Shown in pieces: positions 46,435-57,017 of a DNA stretch of 64,000 nt. The stretch is from Haliotis asinina (lineage: Eukaryota > Mollusca > Gastropoda > Lepetellida > Haliotidae): assembly GCF_037392515.1 (NCBI RefSeq), contig NC_090292.1, positions 45,869,747 to 45,933,746 of the forward strand. The letters run 5' to 3'. The number at the start of each line of letters is the position of its first letter. Position 1 is the first letter of the stretch. A program made the translations under genes and the position numbers. The notes beneath the pieces are model-generated. The model was not told where the DNA came from. It saw only the letters and a list, made by a program, of their open reading frames with translations, and did no database searches.

Positions 46435-46920
46435 AATATGGGGATTGAAGTATTGTAAAAATATTGGCCCGCTGAGAAGGTACGTAAGTCCCAAAGCTTT
46501 CAAAGTCAAACATAACTTTAACACATTTTAATCGTAGTATTTTTGTTGCTTTAACTATCAGCTATGTTTCCGACTATCGCCGTCGGCTGAAGGAATGGTG
46601 TAAATCCAACCAGGGTCAATGCGGGCAGCAAAAGTGATGTAAGTCCCCATCGTTCCTAGTGTGGTTCTACCTTCAGTCGTTGGTGATGTATAGCCCGTGT
46701 TTTATATTGTATTTTTAGTCTTCTTTAATTACAATATTTTAGTTTTACACGCTAGTTTTATGTTCAGATCTGTAATAGTCTAGTGTCTTTACTGTCCATC
46801 GTCGACAGGGTTAACTCCTCCAAATGTGTTCATTTTATTATATGAACCGTTGTTACAATATGACTGCAGTATTACCGATGTGACGCTAAATATTTACTCA
46901 CTCATTCACGCACTCACTCA
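46435..46920 (+). mobile_element. SINE-like family B, most complete copy
   Basis: Begins ATATGGGGATTGAAGTATTG, continues CCGCTGAGAAGGTACGTAAG, CGCCGTCGGCTGAAGGAATG, GTAAATCCAACCAGGGTCAA, TGGTGATGTATAGCCCGTG, GTCCATCGTCGACAGGGTTA and TATGACTGCAGTATTACCGA, and ends TAAATATTTACTCACTCATT with ACTCACTCACTC. About 490 bases, no coding frame. Its ACTC tail is shared with family A though the bodies are unrelated. It is the reference for the other family B entries. Confidence 0.75.
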
Positions 46921-47123
46921 CTCAAACGCACCTAAATCAGCAAATGAAAACAACATCTGTAAGTATCATCACATGTTTTGTTCCATAAACTTTCACTAAG
47001 TTAAGTAATACATTTATAATACAAAGTAATAAAAATGTTTAACTGAGACTGGCATGTGCCCCTTATGTCAGATTATGTGGCGATCGCTAACTCCATTATC
47101 CGGTCTCTTCAGCTGAGCAGCAC

Positions 47124-47393
47124 CTGTGATGTTCCGGGGTAGAGTAGGCCTTCAGAAAAACCATGTTTGCCATGAAGGGTGACCATGCTTGTCTTAAGAG
47201 GCGACTAACGGGATCGTGTGGTCAGGCTTGCTGACTAGGTTGACATATCATCGGTTCCCAATTGCACAGATCGATGCTCATGTTGTTGATCACTGGATTG
47301 TCTGGTCCAGACTCGATTATTTACAGACCGCCGCCATATAGCTGGAATCTTGCTGGGTGCGGCGTAAACAAAACTCACTCACTCACTCATTCA
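47124..47393 (+). mobile_element. SINE family A, full-length copy
   Basis: CACCTGTGATGTTCCGGGGT, GTAGGCCTTCAG, AGGCGACTAACGGGATCGTG, ATCGGTTCCCAATTGCACAG, GCCGCCATATAGCTGGAATC and a final ACTCACTCACTCACT. Confidence 0.9.
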
Positions 47394-48785
47394 CTCTATT
47401 GAGCAATTTACTTACAGGGACTGTGAGAAGATGTTTATTTAAGCTGTTTTCTTTACATATCCAAGTTCAGTTAACCATACTCTTGTAGTGATAATCAATG
47501 AAGAAATTTGCCGGGACCAAAGAATAGTGTTTACGTATCTGTTTAGTTCAGCTGTCTTTACTTAATCGGTTTCCACTGTACCCACTTGGAGAGATTGAAT
47601 TCCTGATTTTTAAAAGTCCTCTCATGATAAACGAAACTGCTATAATTAATAATATAATTTCATCTATATAAGTATAGATTTATAATTAAGATAGATAAAG
47701 TTTAGCAGCCTTACTGGTTATGGGATTCCCATAATAACTAACAGATACATTTCAGATCTTACTTGATAGCAGACATGGTTTGGCTGAACACTCTGCTCTT
47801 GAGATCGCCTCTATGAATGCAACTTCGCCACGTGTGTTCACCCAAGCGCTCCAGCGACATTGGTCATCAGTACATCAGAGGCTGGGCAACATCTGATTCA
47901 TTCAACGCATTATTACCTTTGAAGGTAAAGTAGCAAACACTTAAAGAAATAATGTCTTTTTCCTATTTCTTTAGACGTAAAAGGAAACTAGAATATCATA
48001 AAGCAAATATATTTTGTTCGTTCTAGATTTGTACCTCATTCACGTCTGTTAGCCCTAGTGCTATTTTAGAGGGTGATTCGTTCTCATTATGGCCTGTGTG
48101 TACACCAAAGTCAGTAGTCTTGACAACAAGATTTACTCTGTCCACACCGTTTATCAGACTTACATTTATATTGCGCCAAACTCCATTCGCGAGGTGACTG
48201 CTCATAGCGCTAACATTAAAAGCAAGCATATAAACCAAGCTGCCTGTTAGGTGCTAGAAGGTTATAGTCACATAACTTATTCCATCGGGTACCATGTTCT
48301 GCTGGGTGAACAGAGGCAGTCTTGAACAAACTCACTTGCCGGAGGTGAAACCACGTGTGCTTCGTTTAGGAGCAGGACTGAAGTCCTAGAAACTCTCAGG
48401 AGTCAAGCTGCCAAACAGCGGTCTAGCCACAAATTCAAAAGCAGGCAGTATGTTATTCAAAATACGTAGGTACAATTATGGTACAGGTCAGCTTCCCGCA
48501 CACACGGGAAAGCAGGTCCTTCATAGTTATCGCTTCATAATGCGAGTCCCTTGCAGTCAAAAAGTCCACGCAGTCAAGCAATGATCCTCTCGTAATACAG
48601 TAGTTCCAAAGTTGTTTTAGGAGATTTTACCATTAACCGTTTACATCCTGATTAATGTAGAGGACCTTCATGACAGAATAATTTTGCACAAATCGTCCTC
48701 TGTATTGATCAGACGAAATGGCAGCAAAGATGGTCCGCATTCTTAAAAGGACGCAATCTCTATGGCATCGACCCTTTTCTAACGA
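47394..48785. other. No supported gene
   Basis: No domain-like frame over 50 codons with splice signals. Mixed AT-rich sequence between a SINE and the LINE leader. Confidence 0.35.
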
Positions 48786-49224
48786 GGCACCCATGAAGAG
48801 CCACCTCCTCGTGGTGGGTGCTGGGTAACGCTAAGTGCTCTTCTCCCGTGTGGACCCGGGACAGAATGTGTCCACAGCACCCCATTGCTTGTCGTAAGAG
48901 GCGACTAAATTAGGCAACCTGTTTGCCATGTGTTGCGTCCCGTGTCGGCGGAGGACGGGATCCTGGTGGTTGAGGGCAGATGGGCTTTTAACTGCGTTCC
49001 ATTTGCCCAACACACCACTTCAGCCCTTACTTCACCTAGACGGGTGGTTGAATGGGCCCGATTCAACCAATCGGCTGGTCATGCCAAGCCCTGTGCATAG
49101 ACTACATATGTGTCATTGCAGAAATCTGATTTGGAATTGTTTTGAAGTTTGGTCTTGGCACTACTGGTAATCTGTAAATGTTAGTATTGTGAATTATGAT
49201 CATATGAACTTTGCCTAGAGTCTT

Positions 49225-50562
49225 ATGCCAGAAGACGATGGCCAATCTGGTAGATTAATTTCTGATAATTCTTCTACTGGAGTATATCATCCGGGTATCC
49301 TTGGTGCTGCAGACTGGAGGCCCGCTTGCTTTAGCATTGTCCTTGTGATACTCCGTGGTGGGTGGGGAGCTCGGATGATGAACCAAATTAAACTAACCAT
49401 GGCTTATGAAATTCCACCCAAAAAACAAAACGTTTACTTAAAACTGACCCTGATGATACTGACCATAGAGCGTCTGCATTGATTGAGTATTGGCCGCGTT
49501 TCGTTGTGATTGAGACTCCTGACAAGACACCCTTAAAGCTTAACCCCTTGGCTGTCTCCAACGGTATTCAAGGTACTGCTGGAGATGTGAAAAACAATAG
49601 ACGATTACGTTCGGGTGCACTGTTAGTTGAATGTAGTAAAAAACAACAATCCACCAACCTGATGAACATCAAATCTTTCGTGGGCATTCCCGTCACGGTG
49701 TCTGCTCACAAAACCCTGAACACGACACAAGCAAAGGTATCGTTAGGGATCGAGACCGATTGTTTGATGATATGTCGGAACTTGAAATAGGATCTGAAAT
49801 GAAGGATCAAGGTGTACTCTACGTCAAGCACTTTTCAACCCAGAGCAACAAGGAAACCATCAAAACCAATACGTATCTGCTTACTTGTTCCTCTCCAAAT
49901 GCACCCAAATCAGTGAAGGCAGGCTACTGTAATATTCAGGTGGTTACATACATCCCCAACCCGCTCAGGTGTTTTAAATGCCAGAAATATGGACACGGTG
50001 TAAATGCTTGCACATTGTCTGTTGTGTGTGCTCACTCTGGTGAGAAGACACACACAACAGAAGATTCTGACAGTGATTATAAAAAATGCACCAACTGCTC
50101 AGACGACCATTCTTCATTTTCTAAACAGTGTCCAATTTGGAAAGAGCAAATGGAAATCAACAAAATAAAATTTACACAAAATATCTCTTTTTCCGAGGCC
50201 AAAAAACTGGTAAAGAGATCTGATCTTACAGCAAGTTATGCTACAGTCGCAAAAACACCATCTGAGTCCAGATCTAAATAACACAATCATCTACAGGCTG
50301 CCAAACTACCTTGACTTGGGTCAATTGCGATTCTCTACAGCTTTTATCCCCTACTATATCATCTCAGACTGAGGATTCACTTCCTAGTACATCGAAGTCT
50401 TCTTCTGATAACAAATCATCATCTCAGTCACACTCAAAGTCTCAATCGACAGCTGATAGTCAGCAAACGGTAAAAAGTAAACCGAAGCCAAAGCCTGATG
50501 CTTCAAAACAACAAAGTGGCAGAGCTCCTAAAGGGTCACAGAACAAAATTCGTCCATTCTAG
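49225..50562 (+). pseudogene. LINE ORF1 (zinc-knuckle RNA-binding protein), broken
   Basis: Three frames must be combined: a first piece to 49482, a second from 49479 (YWPRFVVIETPDKTPLKLNP, RSGALLVECSKKQQ) and a third from 49760 with CFKCQKYGHGVNAC, a later CTNCSDDHSSFSKQC knuckle and the helix WKEQMEINKIKF. A Ser/Lys-rich tail follows. In living LINEs this protein packages the element RNA. Frameshifts near 49480 and 49755 and a stop at 50281 kill it. Confidence 0.8.
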
Positions 50563-50639
50563 GGCACATAGCTTGTCGCCCTCCAAAAGAGTGCGGGGTA
50601 GATCACCAATCAATGCCCCCAAAAGATAGTTTATTCCAA

Positions 50640-53600
50640 TAATATTGTACAGTGGAACTGCAGAGGATTGAGGACTAATTTACATGAATTACAGCTTATA
50701 GTCCAAGATTTTACACCTTCAGCGATATGTCTCCAAGAGACATTTAAAACAAACAGATACATTTGACCTTCGTCATTTTAATGCATATAATTCTTTTTCA
50801 ACTCTGGGTGATAAGGCCACTGCTGGGTCATCCGTTCTAGTCAGACAAAACGTTATTCAAAGCCCTGTATCACTTAATACTAATATGCAGGCTGTTGCTG
50901 TGAGAATTACTTTACATGTAGCGTTTACGCTATGCTCACTCTATATTTCGCCGCCTTCGACGTTTGCCAAAACTGATTTTCAAGCTTTATATGACCAACT
51001 CCCGAAGCCCTGTATTATAATGGGAGATTTAAATGGACACAACCCACTCTGGGGTAGTGTAACTACAAACACTAAAGGTAAATTATAGGAGGACTTTTGT
51101 TCTGACAATGATTTGTGTCTTCATAATGATGGTTCCAGCACATATTTACACCCTGGGACAGGGACCTATTCTGCTCTTGACTTGTCATTGACAAATTCAG
51201 AACTACTAAATGAATTCGAATGGTCAGTCCACGATGACCTCTGTGGAAGTGACCATTTTCCTACTGTATTAAAATCTGTAACTCCATCCGATGTTTCTCC
51301 ATCATCAAGAAAAAATTTTTAAAAGGCTAACTGGGCTTTATATGAAACATTGTGTGCTGAAAAAATTAAACCTGAACGTTTTATTGACGTTCCAGATGCT
51401 ATTAAATGCTTTTCTGATGAACTGAATTCCATAGCTGATGAGTGTATACCAAAGTCCTCTGTAGTTCCACACATAAGAAAACCATGGTTCAACAATGAGT
51501 TCTAACAAGCTAGGAAGGCAAGGAAAAAAGCAGAACATTATTTCCGTTGCCATCCTATGGTGCATGATTTTAATAAATTTAACATTTTAAATGCTAAAGC
51601 ACGGCGTACTTTCAAACAAAATAAACGCCAATCTTGGCAAAATTATGTATCCAAAATAAATTCTCGGACACCTATGTCCAAGGTATGGAACATGATCCAG
51701 AAAATTAAAGGTAAAGGTACTAAATCTACTGTCCATCATCTTAAACATGGAGATCAATTACTTACAGATAAATCAGATATTGCGAATAAACTAGGTGAAA
51801 CCCTTCCTAAACACTCTTCCTCTTCTAATTGTGTACCAAAATTCCAGCAGTATCAAAAACAACAAGAAAAGAAAACTATTAATTTCAATTCTGATAATGG
51901 GGTAGATTATAATGAAACGTTTTCTATTCATGAACTCCATACTGCTCTTGATCAAGCTCATGACACTGCTACTGGAGCTGATAACATACATTATCAACTC
52001 CTGAAGCACTTACCAGAATCCTGCCTTGAAACTCTCCTAAATATTTTTGATGATATTTGGACATCGGGTAACTTTCCTCCAACATGGCGTGACGCCATAG
52101 TAGTACCAATACCTAAACCTGGACGTGATCATACCGATCCATCCAATTATCGTCCGATTTCATTAACTAGCTGTGTTTGCAAGACCATGGAATGCATGAT
52201 AAATAATCAACTAGTTTGGTACTTGGAAACAAACAACCTTATAACTGATATACAGTGTGGTTTCCGCAAACACAGAAGTACTGTCGATCACTTATTGCGT
52301 TTAGAATCATTTGTTACAAATGCACCAATTAATAAACAACATACTGTGTCTATCTTTTTTGATTTAGTAAAAGCATATGACGCAACCTGGAAATATGGCA
52401 TTTTAAGAAACTTACATGACTTCGGCTTGCCAGGTCGTTTACCTCAATTTCTAGCCTTTTTAAATGACAGACAGTTTCAAGTTCGAGTGGGATCATTGAA
52501 TCAGGATCAGGGTGTTCCACAAGACAGTATTTTGTCTGTCACACTTTTTAGCATAAAGATAAATAGTTTATCAAAAGTTTTAAACGATTCAATTGATGGA
52601 TCCTTATTTGTGGATGATTTTAATATTTCTTGTCGTGGGAAAAATATGCATACTATTGAACGGCAACTGCAGCTTTGTTTAAACAAAAAAAATAAATGGT
52701 GTCTTGAAAACGGCTTTAAATTTTCCAAATCCAAAACTAATTATATACATTTTTGCAGAAAATATAAACCACATAAGGACCCTGAACTATCTCTAGATGG
52801 CACTCCCATCAAAGTTGTAAAGAAGGCCAAGTTCTTGGGCCTAATCTTTGACTCCCATTTCTGCCTCATATCAAGTCCCATAAAAATAAATGCCTGAAGG
52901 CTCTTGACTTGTTGAAAGTTGTTTCCAACTCAAAGTGGGGGATCAAGCAACCCTCTTACACCTATATCGATCACTTGTCCGTTCGAAACTTGATTATGGC
53001 TCCATCGTATATGGTGGAGCCTGCAAAAGCAACCTTAAACGTTTTGATTCTGTCCACCATCAAGGCTTAAGACTTTGTCTTGTGTCTTTCAGAACTTCAC
53101 CTATTGATAGTCTCTACGTTGAGGCCGATGAACCATCTCTTACTCAACGTCGTATAAAATTCTCTTTACAATACATTACTAAATTATATTCTAATGAATC
53201 TAACCCTGCATATAACGTGTGTTCAATCTCAATCTTCTCTTGTTCCACCTCTTGGGCACAGAATTAAACCATTTATTTCTTCTGCCGGTATTGAGCTGGA
53301 AAGTACATCGCCTTCCCGTCTTCTTTCTTCCCCTCCTTGGCAGTTGGTTAGGCCACAAGTTGACCTAACATTAACATCATTTAAAAAATCAGAAACAAAT
53401 GACTTACAATATAAACAAGAATATCATCAATTAAAACATAAATATAGCAATTACAAACCCTTATTTACAGATGGATCCAAGGACGGTGGCGCAGTGGCTT
53501 GTGCCACTGTCATTGGATCCAGAACAATATCTTCTAAATTACCAGATAATAGTTCTATTTTTACAGCAGTAGCTAACGCCATATTAACAACTCTTAAATA

Positions 53601-53870
53601 TATTCCAGGACCCCCTAAACGTAAACAATATATAATCTATTGAGTCTCTCTTTCTTGCCTTCTGACTATTAAAAATATTTCTTGCAAACATCCACTTTTA
53701 ATAGAAATTATATAATGATCTTGCAAAGTATGTTCTGTTGATTGTCATATACTGGCGAAGGGGAACAGTGTGGCTGTAAATCAGATGGCGTCATTCAATA
53801 AGTCGACTAGCAGCGTCTTTTGATTCCACTGATACAGAACAGTTATCCATAAGACTCCTTGGAAAGCAGT
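50640..53870 (+). pseudogene. LINE ORF2 (endonuclease, reverse transcriptase, RNase H), broken
   Basis: Endonuclease: VQWNCRGLRTNLHELQ, ICLQET, IIMGDLNGHNPLWG, SDHFPT (50.64-51.3 kb) with internal stops. Reverse transcriptase in one 446-codon frame 51557-52897: PIPKPGRDHTDPSNYRPISL, GFRKHRSTVDHL, IFFDLVKAYD, QGVPQDSILSVTLF and the catalytic box FVDD. The usual G-S-I-L-S-P-x-L has become DSILSVTL. A frameshift near 52890 precedes HLYRSLVRSKLDYGSIVYGG. RNase H begins LFTDGSKDGGAVA; the glutamate position reads FTAVANAI, so that residue is lost. Then a stop at 53641. Confidence 0.88.
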
Positions 53871-53879
53871 CTCGGGAAG

Positions 53880-54050
53880 AGTGAGTTTGTGAGTTACAAT
53901 TTATCGTCGTTTTGGCAATAGTTCAGCCATATCGTGACGAGAACAATTAATTCTACACGTATTAATTAATGGTAAATTGCAAAACTCTGTCCAAGGACAG
54001 TAAATGTACTAAAGTATCGCAGAAATGATTTAAACCTAGCAAGTCAAAAA
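53880..54050 (-). repeat. SINE-like family B copy, partial
   Basis: GAGTTTGTGAGTTACAATTT, TAGTTCAGCCATATCGTGAC and GTAAATGTACTAAAGTATCG. It directly follows the LINE. Confidence 0.6.
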
Positions 54051-54124
54051 AGAAACTTCCCAAAATGTAATTTTTAAAAATAATGTTATAAACAAAAATA
54101 ATGAATAATCTTTCTCTATGTATC

Positions 54125-54310
54125 CGAAATGGCAAAATCCGCTCAAACCCATCCATTAGCCGTCAAATCGTCCTACGTCACCTTCTTGACAGATTTCTGT
54201 CGGCTACACGAACCAGAGGTCGACTGTCCTCACAGACCATTCGAATCGGTTGCTGACTAGCAATCTCCATCATCGACGTCCATATCATGGGCTAATATCG
54301 ACGCAGCTTC
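54125..54310 (+). pseudogene. Tc1/mariner-type transposase fragment
   Basis: Translation NGKIRSNPSISRQI, then LRHLLDRFLSATRTRGRLSS and QTIRIGC matches the second helix-turn-helix of Tc1-type transposases (RxLLxxFxxATGxRxSxQTIRNRL). A stop follows at once. Different part of the protein from the fragment at 2.1-2.3 kb. Confidence 0.65.
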
Positions 54311-55805
54311 ATGAACGTGAATGTCTGCTGTGGGTCCAACATCACCTCCGATAGACTTATTCATGACATATAATATACATTGCTGCTTTAAAAAAACAAA
54401 TAAACCAAATTATAAGCGTACAATCGCGATTCAAAAGTGCAATATTTTGTACTTGAGCTTACTTCCCCCGAAACGAAGCCCTCGGGAGACCGAACCCAGT
54501 CATAGCGGGTGGCTATGCACTTAAGTGTAACGACGGCTTCCGATTGGCTGTTTCATTTGCTGATACGTTGAGGGCTCATTGTGTGTACAGAAAGATGATC
54601 TGTGTGATGGGCATTTTAGAAGTATGGCAAGTCAAAAGAAAGTAAGATTCTTTATGAATAACAACTTCTTTTTGTGTACTTGATGCGTCGTTTCAGTATG
54701 GATTCATATACTGTTGTCAAACAAAAGCAGTGAAACGTTTTTCATCGCTTTTTTCAACTTTATAGGCTGAATTGGCATTTTTTATGAGTTGTTTCGGTAA
54801 GTGCATACCGAAAGGTACCAGAATCTACAAAGTTGTGTTTTACGTTGCATGTAACCTTTAAGTTTATGTCCTTCTACTTGGACGTCCCATGTTTTCCGCA
54901 TACGGCCATGAGTAGTGACCATACGGCCATGAGTAGTGACCATACGGCCATGAGTAGTGAGTATACGGAATTCGCAGCAGTAATACCGAACGGTTTGTCA
55001 AGAGCTGCTTTGATTGCAGCATCGACCTTCATGTTACCTACTATACCGAGGTGACCCGGCCGTCCGCAGAGGACAATGTCACATTAGCTGGTAAAAAAAT
55101 CTTAGAAAGCTGTATAATGTCTAAGCTGACAGGGTGACTTGAAATAAGAGTTTGAAGTGCCTGGAGGCAAGATAAAGAATCTGTAAAATGGTCAGATTTT
55201 TTGGAGTGGTTCTATTTGTTTAATGTAGGAAATACTGACTCGCTGGTGAGGTACTTCGAACACTGACACCCCCAGATAGACTACTTGCAGCACTGGAGCG
55301 AACATAGTTCGTAAATGATGTTTGCTTGTTGAAAGATATGGTATATATCACTTGGCGGATTCATGTATCTGTACCACTTGCGGGGCTCGACGCTGATGGC
55401 TGTCTGGGCCAGATTCGATTTTTATCATTTTGCCAGAAAATACAGCGTGAGGCGTTAAAATACCAACGGAACGATAAAACCTTAATGCCAAGATGAGGAA
55501 CTCCGATTGTACGAGAATGGATCGCCTTAACACGGCTAGATTGGTATCAGTGCATATTTGTTTCCACCTTTATCCTGTTTTCAGTTCTCTTTTGAGAATA
55601 TCATGGCTTTGTTTAGTTCAAATGTATTTATCAGTCTCCCCTTATGAGACTCTTTTCGTGAAGAATAACTTCACATTTGAATCTTTGAAAGAAGTTTAGA
55701 AGCCGACCCGTGCTGACATCTATTAATTATTCTACCCTTATCATATTATTTCCATTAAAAAGAATAACGTATCAACTTCACATTCGCCAAAGCAAGTATA
55801 TAGCC
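54311..55805. other. No supported gene
   Basis: Holds a 21-bp tandem repeat (entry below) and a weak family A-like stretch near 55390-55450 (GGCTGTCTGGGCCAGATTCG). No exon recognised. Confidence 0.35.
54899..54965. repeat. 21-bp tandem repeat, three copies
   Basis: CATACGGCCATGAGTAGTGA + C, three times. Confidence 0.9.
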
Positions 55806-55809
55806 TAGT

Positions 55810-56330
55810 TTGAGACAGTGGTCATGTTATGGTAGGGGTATTGGTAAGGAAGAGGTTCTTTTGCTGCAGGGGTAGTGGTGAAGGAGTGGGATATTTTTGC
55901 AGAAAGGGAAAGGGTTCTTTTGCAAAGGGAATGGGGTGAAGGAAGGGGTTGTTTTGCGATAAGGGTGAGGATGAAGGGGTTGTCGTGCGTAGGTTGGTGG
56001 GGGGTGAAGGAATGGGTTGTTTTGCGATAGGGGGAGGGGTGAAGGGTTGTTTTGTGGAAAGGGTAAAGGGTGAAGGCAGGGGTTGTTTTGCGTAAGTGGG
56101 TGGTGATGAAGGAAGGGGTTGTTTTGCGAAAGTGGGTTGGGGTGAAGGGAGGAGCTGTTTTGTGGATGGGTGAGGGTGAAGGAAGGGGTTGTTTTGCTAA
56201 AGGGGTTAGGGGTAGGGTGGAGATGAAGGAAGGGATTGTTTTGCTGAAGGTGTGGTAGTAAAGGAAAGGACTGTTTTGCGGAAGTGGGGTGGTGATGAAG
56301 GAAGGGATTGTTCTGCGGAAGGGTTTGGGG
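55810..56330. repeat. Purine-rich minisatellite
   Basis: Imperfect units of about 25-45 bases around GTGAAGGAAGGGGTTGTTTTGCG. Minus-strand frames are Pro/Phe/Thr-rich translations of the repeat and not taken as genes. Confidence 0.85.
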
Positions 56331-56384
56331 TACTTTGTATGAGTATCGGAAGAAACTAGATTCCAGGAATATCTTCTCAACCAT

Positions 56385-56734
56385 TATTAAAATACACGTT
56401 TCACAATTTATAAAGTCGGATTATTCAACTCTTAAATTTCCTGAAGGCGAAAGGGGACTATGAAATATTAAATACTGAGCCCAACAATTTCAGCTGGGTG
56501 ACAGAATTAGACTAATTCCTACTTTTCTGTTGTTTCTAGAGTAAAGGAACGACCATGTGATTTCGATGGGTTGCTTTATCACGAAAGCGTTTAAAATTTG
56601 AAAACACCCACACAAAAATAATGTCTAAGGTTTGATTATTATTTATTTCAAATAAGGCGGGTGTTAACCATAAATTAAGGGATAAATAGTTGTTAATGAT
56701 GCTCCCGTACAGCAAAGGGTTGTTTTTATTAGTT
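56385..56734. other. No feature recognised
   Basis: AT-rich upstream flank of gene B. Confidence 0.35.
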
Positions 56735-57017
56735 GCAGTTAGTGTCTGATACAGCAAGGCTAAAGTATGGAGCATATATATGTCTTATTTTCAGTTAGTG
56801 TCTGATACAGCAAGGCTGAAGCATGGAGTATATATAAAGTCACTGAAGTCACTTCTTTTACTGTGTATATATAGTCACTCAAGTCACTTTATATATATAT
56901 ATATATAATTTTATGTGTACAGCAAGGCTGAAGGATGGAGTATATATAGTCACTCAAGTCACTTCTGTATATATATTCTTAATTTTCAGTTCGTGTCTGA
57001 TACAGCAAAACTAAAGG
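56735..57017 (+). promoter_or_regulatory. Repeated promoter/leader of gene B
   Basis: About four copies of a unit with CAGTTAGTGTCTGATACAGC, AAGGCTGAAGxATGGAG and TATATATA, with AGTCACTCAAGTCACTTCTG between. Each unit has an ATG at the matching place; the first three open only tiny frames (stop within 13 codons) and the fourth (57018) opens gene B. TATA-rich tracts lie in each unit. Which unit drives transcription is unknown. Confidence 0.65.

Larger units (their letters stand above)
48786..53880 (+). mobile_element. Near full-length dead LINE with leader, ORF1 and ORF2 (I/Nimb-Jockey type)
   Basis: Leader 48786-49220 (AGGCACCCATGAAGAGCCAC start), ORF1 remnant 49225-50562, ORF2 remnant 50640-53870 with endonuclease, reverse transcriptase and RNase H in order. 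An RNase H after the reverse transcriptase plus CCHC knuckles in ORF1 point to the I superfamily. Sister remnants lie at 6955-9290, 34608-35390 and the leader copies at 27-28.7 and 63.4 kb. The right end fades at TCTCGGGAAGAG near 53880, right against a family B repeat. Confidence 0.85.

Noticed and set aside
55805..56384. Two overlapping 185-191-codon minus-strand frames
   Set aside because: Low-complexity Pro/Phe/Thr translations in two frames of one purine-rich minisatellite.
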